A stretch of DNA of 64,000 nt, taken from the NCBI RefSeq assembly GCF_027857615.1, contig NZ_JAQIFT010000008.1:1-64000 (forward strand), given 5' to 3'. The notes under the pieces were generated by a model, which saw only the letters and a program-made list of their open reading frames with translations, was not told where the DNA came from and searched no databases. This DNA is from Holtiella tumoricola. Lineage in GTDB: Bacteria; Bacillota; Clostridia; Lachnospirales; Cellulosilyticaceae. The position numbers were made by a program, and so were the translations under genes. How positions within the stretch are numbered: the first letter of the stretch is position 1; each line of letters starts with the position of its first letter. Below, piece after piece: positions 8,007 through 16,206 of the stretch.

Positions 8007-10184
8007 TTATTGCTTCATATGTGTAGTTTGTTTTTGAGCCATAACTAAGTTGTAGTAAATACCTTTTTTCTCTAATAATTCTTCATGTGTTCCCATTTCA
8101 GCAAATGTTCCTTTATCAATAACAAGAAGTCTATTGGCCTTTTGCAAAGTAGAAAGCCTATGAGCTATAGCAAAGGTTGTTTTACCTTGTTTAAGTCTTT
8201 CTAATGCTTCTTGAATTTTCTTTTCTGTCTCTGTATCTAGTGCTGAAGTTGCCTCATCTAAAATTAAAATCTTTGGATTATGAAGTACAGCTCTAGCAAT
8301 AGCAACGCGTTGCCTTTCTCCACCTGATAGAGTATGGCCTTTTTCACCAATTACTGTATGGTAAGCATCTGGTAGCTTAACAATGAACTCATGTGCATTG
8401 GCAACTTTAGCTGCTTCTATAATTTCATCAAGTGTTGCATCTGGTTTAGCATAACGGAGATTATCTATAATCGTTCCTTCAAAGAGGAATGTCTCTTGAA
8501 GTACAACACCGATCTGACTTCTTAGAGCCTGTGTCGAGTAACTTCTAATATCTATACCATCAATTGTAATCTTGCCATCTGCTACATCATACAAGCGCAT
8601 TAATAAGTTAATAAGCGTTGACTTACCGGCTCCTGAATGCCCTACAATCCCTATCATTTCTCCTGCCTTAACTTCAAAGGATACATCTTTGAGTACTGGT
8701 TCATAAACTTTATAACCAAAACTTACATCTTGGAAAACTACATCTCCTATGATTTCCTTTTTAATAGGTTCATCAATCTCTTCCATCTCACATTCTTCAT
8801 CTAGAAGTTCAAAGACTTTCCCTGCACTTACAAATACATCTGCAAATACCCTTGGAAGTTGAATCGCCCATCTTAGAGGTACATAAATCATAGTAATATA
8901 AGTTGTATACTGAATCAGTTGCCCCAGTTGCATTTTTCCACCTAATACTAAGTAACCACCCATCCATAGAACTAAAAACTCTCCAAGTCCCATTAAGTAT
9001 CCTATGTAAGGATAAAACTTAGACCAAAGTGTTTCTGCATTAATCATGGCATCTTTAACTTGGTCTACATTTTCCGTATATTTCTTAATTTCAATTTCTT
9101 CATTTCCGTAGGCTTTTACAACACGAATACCACTTAAAATATCATGGAGTGCACTACTTGCCTTTTCATGTTTACGCCATTGTTTCCAATATCTAAGTCC
9201 CATCTTATCCTGCATTTTTGTAACTGCATATAAAACAGGTGGAAGGGGTACTAATACCATAAGTGCTAAACGATAATCCATCACAAAGAGTAGAATACTT
9301 AATACAATCAAGGAAAAGATACGATTAATGGCATCTCGCCCATAGTTTGAAATAAACTCTTGTATTTTCTCTGTATCACTATTAATACGATTCATTAACT
9401 CCCCTGGTGTACGGTTAGATACTGTACTTAATGAAAGCTCTTGAATCTTTACAAATACTTGATTACGTAAATCTCTTGAAATACTATTTGAAAGAAGATT
9501 GGTCCACTTCATAACAAAGCGTTCAAACCAAGTAATGGTTGCAAATACAGTTAAATAAACAGCTAATAGTATCAAAAGATGTGGCACATTTTGATTCTTT
9601 GGTACAATATAATCATCAATGATGACACGTAATATGTACGGATTAACAATCCAAAGCACTTCCATTACAAGTGTTCCAAGTAAGGTATATAAAAAGACCT
9701 TCTTATAATCTTTACCAATTGCAAAAATCTTTCTCAGTACTTTTGTTTTACTTTGACATTTAAAACATGTCTTACTCCCATTTAAAAGTGGGAAACCACA
9801 TTTCGGACAGATATATTCTTCTTGCTCTTCTTCATAAGTGCTGTGCTCACCTGTCTTGTGGTAATAATTGATAAGCTTCGCAAGTTCAACATAGCGCTTA
9901 AACCATTTCGGTTTAAAACCACAAATCATCTGTTCTTCTTCATCTATTTTTGCACTAAACAATCCACTTCCTACAAGTTGCTTTGCTTCACAATCTTGTA
10001 GTTTTTCTAATGGATAACTTGCCTCTAACACTTTATTTTTAAAAATATAAAATAGACTTTTAGTTATAACAACATTACCTTCCTCACTTTTGCCATCAAA
10101 ACTCAGGTCAAAAGGAAGGGCATAGAGAATGTCCCCTTCTACTTCACGGCTTACCTCTATGGGAAGTTCAAATTTCAGTCTCAT
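8007..10184 (-). CDS. Exporter-fold ABC transporter subunit with N-terminal zinc ribbon
   Basis: A 725-residue fused permease-ATPase. An unusual N-terminal ~160 residues ends in a zinc ribbon (C126-P-K-C129 ... C140-F-K-C143). A six-helix type IV (exporter) membrane domain follows (~165-465), then an ATPase domain (~490-725) with Walker A GHSGAGKST, signature LSGGERQR and Walker B ILILDEATSALD. With the second ABC gene (10667-12919) and the DUF1854 gene between them it forms a probable heterodimer. Its fold would normally mean export. The surrounding enzymes all lack signal peptides and no binding-protein importer is present in the operon, so uptake of glycan fragments is a real alternative. 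Substrate unknown. Confidence 0.85.
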   Translation of the reverse strand: MRLKFELPIEVSREVEGDILYALPFDLSFDGKSEEGNVVITKSLFYIFKNKVLEASYPLEKLQDCEAKQLVGSGLFSAKIDEEEQMICGFKPKWFKRYVELAKLINYYHKTGEHSTYEEEQEEYICPKCGFPLLNGSKTCFKCQSKTKVLRKIFAIGKDYKKVFLYTLLGTLVMEVLWIVNPYILRVIIDDYIVPKNQNVPHLLILLAVYLTVFATITWFERFVMKWTNLLSNSISRDLRNQVFVKIQELSLSTVSNRTPGELMNRINSDTEKIQEFISNYGRDAINRIFSLIVLSILLFVMDYRLALMVLVPLPPVLYAVTKMQDKMGLRYWKQWRKHEKASSALHDILSGIRVVKAYGNEEIEIKKYTENVDQVKDAMINAETLWSKFYPYIGYLMGLGEFLVLWMGGYLVLGGKMQLGQLIQYTTYITMIYVPLRWAIQLPRVFADVFVSAGKVFELLDEECEMEEIDEPIKKEIIGDVVFQDVSFGYKVYEPVLKDVSFEVKAGEMIGIVGHSGAGKSTLINLLMRLYDVADGKITIDGIDIRSYSTQALRSQIGVVLQETFLFEGTIIDNLRYAKPDATLDEIIEAAKVANAHEFIVKLPDAYHTVIGEKGHTLSGGERQRVAIARAVLHNPKILILDEATSALDTETEKKIQEALERLKQGKTTFAIAHRLSTLQKANRLLVIDKGTFAEMGTHEELLEKKGIYYNLVMAQKQTTHMKQ

Positions 10185-10211
10185 AGATTTTCTCCCTCTA
10201 AACTTATTAGA

Positions 10212-10670
10212 TTATAAAAATACGTCTAACTTCTGTTTACTCAATTGGTCTAATGTATTGAAATCACTAATGCGATATTTATTTCCTTCTACATCTGTAA
10301 TACTTAAAATCTTATTTTTAATTAAACGGATATTACTTACAAAGTCTGCAATACATACTTCTTTTTTTCCTGCTGTTGTATCAAGGTCTACATATAAGAA
10401 GCCCATCTTTTCTTTTACTTGATTTACTTTTGTGATTTCTGGCATGTAGTATTTGTAGCTTAAGTAGTCTAAAAGCAAAGTACGTTCTTCTTCTTTTAAG
10501 TCATTGAGATCCTTTAAAATTGTAATTTCTTTATTCTCTTGGTCTAACAATGCAATATATTTTTTCTCATATTGATAAGGAAACAGTCTTACAACATTGA
10601 CTTTTTCATAAGTTTCCCCATCTTTTATAACCTTCAAAAATCCACTTGGCATCTTTTCTATTTGAATCAT
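10212..10670 (-). CDS. DUF1854 protein between two ABC subunits
   Basis: A 152-residue soluble protein with features I associate with DUF1854: VRLFPYQYE near the start, ALLDQENKEITILKDLNDL, a YYMPEITKV segment, and the closing DVEGNKYRISDFNTLDQLSKQKL. DUF1854 proteins are known as small partners of ABC transporters with the same architecture, but their biochemical role is not established. It overlaps the upstream ABC gene by four bases (ATGA type), so the two are translationally coupled, and lies 28 bases before the next ABC gene. I infer it is an accessory or regulatory subunit of this transporter. Confidence 0.75.
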   Translation of the reverse strand: MIQIEKMPSGFLKVIKDGETYEKVNVVRLFPYQYEKKYIALLDQENKEITILKDLNDLKEEERTLLLDYLSYKYYMPEITKVNQVKEKMGFLYVDLDTTAGKKEVCIADFVSNIRLIKNKILSITDVEGNKYRISDFNTLDQLSKQKLDVFL

Positions 10671-12919
10671 ACGCTTATCTGTCCTTCTTCCATAAATTTG
10701 ATTGCTTCTGCTTGAAGCTGGTATAAGTCATAATATTTATCCTTTTGTTCAATGAGTTCCTCATGTGTACCTTGTTCTAGAAGCTTCCCATCTTCTATAA
10801 CTGCCAGTTGGTCTGCATCTCTTAAGGTTGAAAGTCTATGTGCAATGGCAATAATTGTACAGCCTTCTTTTAATTCATCAATTGCTTCTTGAATCTTTCT
10901 CTCTGTTTGCGTATCCATAGCTGAAGTCGCTTCATCTAAAATAAGCAGTGAAGGCTTCTGCAAGATTGCCCGAGCAATGGATAAACGTTGTCTTTCTCCA
11001 CCAGATAACCCAACACCTCCTGCCCCAATAATGGTGTCATAGGCATCTGGAAGCTTAATAATAAATTCATGAGCATAAGCTGCCTTAGCCGCTTCAATAA
11101 CTTGATCCATAGTTGAATCTGGATTTGCATAACGGATATTATCTGCTATAGTTCCTACAAATAAATAGGTTTCTTGAGAAACAATACCTACATGTTTTCT
11201 TAAATCATGATTTTTAATCTCTTTAACATTTACACCATCTATTAAGATTTCACCGTTTGTTGGATCGTAAAGACGTGAAATGAGATGGATAATAGTTGAT
11301 TTACCAGCACCGGTCTTTCCTACAATCCCAAACATTTGACCTGCTTTTACACGAAGTGAAATATCTTTAATAATAGGGCGACCTACTTCATACTCAAAAC
11401 TTACTTCTTTAAGCTCTACGGATTCACGAATTTCTTCTAAAGGTACAGGATGTTCACTCTCTGTCACAGTTGGCACTGTATCAATGATCTCAAACATTCT
11501 AGATGCTGCATCCATACAGTTAGACCATCTATTCCCAATATTTGCAAAGAACATGACTGAGCTTTCAATCATCCCTGTATAGGAAAAGAGTATGTATAAG
11601 CTACCTAATGTTAAACTTCCAAAAATAATTGAAAATGCACCAATAGCTAATACTGCTACGTTTGAAAATCTATAAATCAAACGTACCTTAGGCATCATAT
11701 AAGCTGTGCGATCCCCTATTTGATAGCTTACATGATAAAACTCTTTATTCTTTTCATCATATCTTCTTACTTCTTCATGTTCCTTAGCAAAGGCTTTGAC
11801 TACACGTTGCCCATTTAAGGATTCACTTACAACGGCTTGTGTTCCCTTAACAGCACGGTGTCTTCTGCGCCATAATTTTCTTTGTTTTTTTCTAAAGTTC
11901 TTTAGAATCATTGTAATCAAAATAACTGATCCAAACATAACAAGGGTAATCTCTACACTAATCCATAGCATAATACCAAGTAGCCCTACTATGGTTACAA
12001 AGCTTACAATCCCATAAGGCAATACATCTACGAAAAACCAATAAATGTTCATGGCATCATTTTCAACTCTTGTCATAAGAGAACCTGTTTGTTTACTAGA
12101 AAAGAATGCTACAGGTAATGTTTGCAACTTAGAAAAAATCTCTACTTTAATATCTCTTGTAATCTTTGGTGTAATGTGTGCTAAAATGAGTCCATATACC
12201 ATGGATAAAATAACACCGATCAATTTAACTAGTGCAATTAAGATAACAATCAATGTTACCTTTCCATACCAGCCTCCACCTTCTGTAAGTACCTCATCAT
12301 ATAAAAGGCGTGTACTAAAGTATGGTGCAATTAAGTTAAAGATAGTACTCAATGTAATCATAACCATAACAGTTATAAATTCTTTTTTGTAGTTAAGGTA
12401 CTTTTTAAGTAACCTTTTAAAAGTTGTTTGCTTATCCATACAATTCGGACATACTTTACGCTCTTGATTTGGGTATCTTGTATGGCATAATGGACAGTGC
12501 GTTTGTATCTCTTCAAGTAACGTATCATCAATTGTTTCTTTATTTTTTGTTTTTAATAAGCGTTCTTTAAACTTGTCAAAGACGTCACTCATCCCTAATG
12601 AGAATCTTACAAGAGGTCTTTCCCCCTCTTTTGTAGTCATAAGCAAAATAGCTGTTGTACTATAGCGATAAATACTTAAATCTTCTATTTTGTCTAATGG
12701 TATTTCTTCATAAGATTCTACTTCAAATTGTTCTACATCTATCTTTTCATAACCCTTTAAGATATACAGCTGATCTTTGTCAAAAGTAAGATGTACATCT
12801 ATATAACAACCTTCTTCATCTAAGTCTGCCTTAGCACAGTAAAGCAAGCCTTCTTCCTTAACCCCTCTTTTTACAAAGGCTTCTTCTACATACCATGGCA
12901 TGTCATAAAAATATTTCAA
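10667..12919 (-). CDS. Second exporter-fold ABC subunit with zinc ribbon
   Basis: About 750 residues with the same plan as its partner: an N-terminal domain with a zinc ribbon (C-P-L-C and C-P-N-C, near residues 142-160), a six-helix exporter-type membrane domain, and an ATPase domain with Walker A GKTGAGKST, LSGGERQR and LLILDEATSAMD. I choose a TTG start at 12919 because AAGGGGG lies seven bases before it; the upstream in-frame ATG at 13000 is inside the GH88 gene with no ribosome site. The ribosome site overlaps the 3' end of GH88. With the 725-residue subunit it should form a heterodimer. Direction and substrate are open. Confidence 0.82.
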   Translation of the reverse strand: MKYFYDMPWYVEEAFVKRGVKEEGLLYCAKADLDEEGCYIDVHLTFDKDQLYILKGYEKIDVEQFEVESYEEIPLDKIEDLSIYRYSTTAILLMTTKEGERPLVRFSLGMSDVFDKFKERLLKTKNKETIDDTLLEEIQTHCPLCHTRYPNQERKVCPNCMDKQTTFKRLLKKYLNYKKEFITVMVMITLSTIFNLIAPYFSTRLLYDEVLTEGGGWYGKVTLIVILIALVKLIGVILSMVYGLILAHITPKITRDIKVEIFSKLQTLPVAFFSSKQTGSLMTRVENDAMNIYWFFVDVLPYGIVSFVTIVGLLGIMLWISVEITLVMFGSVILITMILKNFRKKQRKLWRRRHRAVKGTQAVVSESLNGQRVVKAFAKEHEEVRRYDEKNKEFYHVSYQIGDRTAYMMPKVRLIYRFSNVAVLAIGAFSIIFGSLTLGSLYILFSYTGMIESSVMFFANIGNRWSNCMDAASRMFEIIDTVPTVTESEHPVPLEEIRESVELKEVSFEYEVGRPIIKDISLRVKAGQMFGIVGKTGAGKSTIIHLISRLYDPTNGEILIDGVNVKEIKNHDLRKHVGIVSQETYLFVGTIADNIRYANPDSTMDQVIEAAKAAYAHEFIIKLPDAYDTIIGAGGVGLSGGERQRLSIARAILQKPSLLILDEATSAMDTQTERKIQEAIDELKEGCTIIAIAHRLSTLRDADQLAVIEDGKLLEQGTHEELIEQKDKYYDLYQLQAEAIKFMEEGQISV

Positions 12920-12933
12920 AGTCTTGCCCCCTT

Positions 12934-14094
12934 CTACCAATACGACTTCCAGTCTTTTAATAGTCTTACTATAGCTTCTACATAATAATAATCTCCCCAT
13001 ACATTACACTCATCTACACCATTATCTTGTACCGTATTATAAGGAGATTGTTTTGCATAAGTTCCATGCAAAAGTTGCCCGTTAGAAATCTTAGTATCCT
13101 TTACTGAATAATTATCGATTAAAGATTTTAAGATTTTCTTTGCAGTGGATTGATAATAAAGCGCTGCTTCTGGTTCTAGATACTTGCTCATTTCTAGCAT
13201 ACCGCATACAGCAATTGCTGCTGAAGATGAGTCTCTTGGCTCATTACTGCCATCTGTAAAGTCAAAATCCCAGTAAGGCACTAAATCTTCTGGTAAGTGT
13301 TGAATAAAGAAATCTGTTACCTTTCTAAAAAGTTCAATATAACTTTCATCTTTTATGTATTTGTAGCTTAGAGCTAGGCCATAAACGCCCCATGCTTGCC
13401 CTCTTGCCCAAGCTGATCCATTTCTATAGCCTTGCGCTGTAACCCCTCTTACTCCATCCCCTGTTTCAGGATCAAAGTAGTAGGTATGATAAGTTGAATG
13501 ATCTTCTCTTACAATATGTTTAAGACAAGTTTGAATATGTTTTCTGGCAATCTCTTCATACTTTTTGTCTTCTGTTACTTCTGTTGCCCAATATAACAAT
13601 GGCAAGTTAAGTAGACAATCAATAATGAGCCTGTAGTTATCTGGTGCACCAAGTGTTCCCCAAGCCTGAATGAATTCCCCTTTTTCATGGAATCTACTTA
13701 TCAAATTATCTGCTGCAAGAAGGGCTGCCTGCTTTCCCGCTTCTGATCCCACTAACTTATAAGCTGCTACACAAGATAAAGAATATAAAAATCCCATATC
13801 GTGGTGATCTACACCTATACGCTTTTCTATTCTTTCAAGAAAACTGTCTACATGATCAAGTGCTAAAACCTTAAATTTCTCTTCACCTGTCATTTCATAA
13901 GCTAACCAAAGTTCCCCGGTATAAAAACCTTCAGTCCAATCATAATTTCCTCCTCCTTCATAAAATCCATTATGGCTTACACATTTTTTGAATTGTTTCC
14001 CTAGGCTACTCATAGCATTTTCCGTCTGTTTAATGCAGTGTGTAAGTGCTACTTGTAGTTCCATTTGTGAAACTTCCAAACTGTTTACTCCCAT
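12934..14094 (-). CDS. Unsaturated glucuronyl hydrolase, GH88
   Basis: A 386-residue (alpha/alpha)6-barrel enzyme that removes the 4,5-unsaturated uronic acid left by polysaccharide lyases through hydration of its vinyl ether. Seen: WTEGFYTGELWLAYEMTG, DHHDMGFLYSLS with D99, RLIIDCLLNLPLLYWA with D159 (the pair matching Asp88/Asp149 of the Bacillus enzyme), and YRNGSAWARGQAWGVYGLALSYKY. No signal peptide. It is the first gene of the minus-strand operon and, with the heparinase-type lyase, defines the substrate as a uronic-acid-containing glycan. Ribosome site AGGAG nine bases before the ATG. Confidence 0.92.
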   Translation of the reverse strand: MGVNSLEVSQMELQVALTHCIKQTENAMSSLGKQFKKCVSHNGFYEGGGNYDWTEGFYTGELWLAYEMTGEEKFKVLALDHVDSFLERIEKRIGVDHHDMGFLYSLSCVAAYKLVGSEAGKQAALLAADNLISRFHEKGEFIQAWGTLGAPDNYRLIIDCLLNLPLLYWATEVTEDKKYEEIARKHIQTCLKHIVREDHSTYHTYYFDPETGDGVRGVTAQGYRNGSAWARGQAWGVYGLALSYKYIKDESYIELFRKVTDFFIQHLPEDLVPYWDFDFTDGSNEPRDSSSAAIAVCGMLEMSKYLEPEAALYYQSTAKKILKSLIDNYSVKDTKISNGQLLHGTYAKQSPYNTVQDNGVDECNVWGDYYYVEAIVRLLKDWKSYW

Positions 14095-14327
14095 CTTTAC
14101 TTTCTCCTATCTGTATTTTTAGTATTTTTTTACTGTCATCATCTATGTAGGTCTACCATGTTGTTATAAAAATTTCACAAAAATAATTGTAAAATAAAAT
14201 TTACAATATACTTTTGTTTATATTATACTATAATTAACTAAAAAACATCTAGTTAAAGTTATTTTTTATGCAGTAAAAATCACTTAACTTTTTACTAATT
14301 TAACTTGACACACAGAAAGGATTACTT
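14095..14327. promoter_or_regulatory. Divergent promoter/operator region between the two glycan operons
   Basis: Minus-strand -10 TATAAT (14222-14227) for the GH88 operon and plus-strand -10 TATAAT (14229-14234) for the GH35 operon lie side by side; -35 boxes are poor on both. Two inverted repeats flank them. ATTGTAAA-N6-TTTACAAT (14186-14207) falls in the GH88 5' leader. TTAACTA-N9-TAGTTAA (14234-14256) lies at the GH35 transcription start. Further TTAACT copies occur near 14284 and 14300. The weak -35 boxes plus operator-like repeats suggest regulated promoters. No regulator gene adjoins this region. Confidence 0.5.
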
Positions 14328-16052
14328 ATGCTATCATTAACAAACCAAGAACAACCTATTATCAGTGGTGCCATACACTACTTTAGATTACTCAAATCTG
14401 ATTACAAAGACCGTTTACTCAAACTCAAAGCTTGCGGTTTTAACGCTGTGGAAACTTATATTCCTTGGAATCTTCATGAACCTAATAAAGGGGAATTTGT
14501 ATTTGATGGTCACTTTGATCTTGAATACTTTTTAGAACTTGCAAATGAACTTGAAATTGCTGTTATTTTACGTCCAGGTCCATATATTTGTTCTGAATGG
14601 GACTTTGGTGGGCTTCCTGCTTGGTTACTCCAAGACCGTAATATGGTACTTCGCTGCTATGATGAAATGTATTTAAAACATGTAGACGATTGGTTTGATG
14701 AACTTATCCCTCGTATTGCACGCTTCCAATCTACAAGAGGTGGCTCAGTAATCGCTGTTCAAGTTGAAAATGAATATGGTAGTTATGGAGACGACAAAAA
14801 GTATCTGAACCATATTAAAGAAGGACTTATCAATCGTGGTATTGATGTACTTCTTTTCACATCTGATGGTGGCCCTGACCATATGCTTACAGGTGGTACA
14901 CTCCCTGATGTATTCAAAACAGTAAACTTTGGTTCTGGAGCTGACTGGAACTTCTCTCAACTTAAAAATCGTCAACCTGACCTTCCTGTAACTTGTATGG
15001 AATTCTGGGATGGTTGGTTTGACCACTGGGGCAAGGAACACCATACTCGTCCAAGCCACGAGGTTGTAGAAGTCTTAGAAGATATGATTAAACACCAAGC
15101 GCATATTAACTTCTATATGTTCCATGGTGGTACTAACTTTGGCTTCTATAATGGGGCAAACTACTATGACAACGATGGCGGTTACTTACCTACAGCAACA
15201 AGCTATGATTACTCTGCACTTCTTACAGAAGCTGGTGATATTACAGAAACTTATCTTAAAGTACGTGAATGCCTTGAAAAACACTTCGGCGAAATCCCAT
15301 ATGAAGTGCCTGCTAATACAACTAAGAAAGCTTATGGTAAAGTTCAATTTGAAAAACAAGCGCTACTTTTCGATAACTTAGATCATTTAGCTACAAAACA
15401 TGAATCTGCCAATGCACGCAACATGGAACACTGGGGACAAGACTATGGTTATATCCTTTACCGCAAACATGTAGAAGGTCCTCGTCAAGAATTACATATT
15501 GGATTATTAGAAGTAAGAGACCGTGCTCAAATCTTTGTAGACAATAAGGAACTTGGTATTTATATGAGAGGAGAAGAACAAAACTTATCCTTCCCTATTC
15601 CTAAAGATGGTGTACAACTTGATGTACTTGTAGAAAACTTAGGACGTGTTAACTATGGTCCTAGACTTAAAGATTATAAAGGGGTTTCTGAAGGAATTAC
15701 TCTAGGCGGCTGCTTTACTTTTGGATACGACGTTTACAACTTAGATATGAAAGACTTATCAAATGTAGCATTTAAAGAAGGTATTTCTGAAACTGATAAA
15801 CCATGTTTCTACCAAGCTACACTTATGGTAGATGAAGTGGCTGATACTTTCCTTAAATTTGAAAACTTAACAAAAGGTTTTGTAGTTATTAATGGATTCA
15901 ATATTGGTCGTTACTGGAATATAGGACCACAAGAAACATTATTTGTACCAAGTGGCTTACTTAAAGAAGGTGCAAATGAAATTGTTATCTTTGAACAACA
16001 TGGTACTAAAGAACCAAGTATCGAATTTATCGATCATGCTATCCTTGGATAA
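14328..16052 (+). CDS. Beta-galactosidase, GH35
   Basis: A 574-residue GH35 enzyme with the N-terminal barrel (ISGAIHYFRL, GFNAVETYIPWNLHEP, LRPGPYICSEWDFGGLPAWLL). The acid/base is E149 in VQVENEYGSYG and the probable nucleophile E225 in TCMEFWDGWFDHWG. GGTNFGFYNGANY and C-terminal beta-sandwich jelly-roll domains follow (RAQIFVDNKELG; GFVVINGFNIGRYWNIGPQETL). It removes terminal beta-galactose. No signal peptide, so cytoplasmic. Ribosome site AGAAAGG seven bases before ATG. First gene of a plus-strand operon with GH95 and GH110. Members of this subgroup often cut beta-1,3-galactose in host glycans, which fits its neighbours; the linkage is inferred. Confidence 0.93.
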   Translation: MLSLTNQEQPIISGAIHYFRLLKSDYKDRLLKLKACGFNAVETYIPWNLHEPNKGEFVFDGHFDLEYFLELANELEIAVILRPGPYICSEWDFGGLPAWLLQDRNMVLRCYDEMYLKHVDDWFDELIPRIARFQSTRGGSVIAVQVENEYGSYGDDKKYLNHIKEGLINRGIDVLLFTSDGGPDHMLTGGTLPDVFKTVNFGSGADWNFSQLKNRQPDLPVTCMEFWDGWFDHWGKEHHTRPSHEVVEVLEDMIKHQAHINFYMFHGGTNFGFYNGANYYDNDGGYLPTATSYDYSALLTEAGDITETYLKVRECLEKHFGEIPYEVPANTTKKAYGKVQFEKQALLFDNLDHLATKHESANARNMEHWGQDYGYILYRKHVEGPRQELHIGLLEVRDRAQIFVDNKELGIYMRGEEQNLSFPIPKDGVQLDVLVENLGRVNYGPRLKDYKGVSEGITLGGCFTFGYDVYNLDMKDLSNVAFKEGISETDKPCFYQATLMVDEVADTFLKFENLTKGFVVINGFNIGRYWNIGPQETLFVPSGLLKEGANEIVIFEQHGTKEPSIEFIDHAILG

Positions 16053-16072
16053 TATTTAAATAGCTATTCTTC

Positions 16073-16122
16073 ACTCCTTAAATTATTTTGAAACCTCTAT
16101 AGTTAAAAATAATTTGAGGAGT
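16073..16122 (+). promoter_or_regulatory. Intercistronic stem-loop between GH35 and GH95
   Basis: Arms of 17 bases (16073-16089 and 16106-16122) pair with a single G-U, enclosing a 16-base loop. No U-tract follows, so it is more likely an mRNA-stability or processing hairpin than a terminator. It could set the relative expression of GH35 and GH95. Confidence 0.5.
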
Positions 16123-16206
16123 ATAAGATGCTCTATCTTTATCTTATAAATTTATGAACAACTATATTTTTATATTTTATTATACTTCTTAAAGGGGTCA
16201 TAACAG

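Noticed and set aside
12045..12392. 115-residue plus-strand ORF
   Set aside because: Antisense to the membrane domain of the ABC gene; hydrophobicity comes from the opposite strand.
14304..14309. TTGACA as -35 for the GH35 gene
   Set aside because: Only about 20 bases before the start codon, leaving no room for a -10 and leader.
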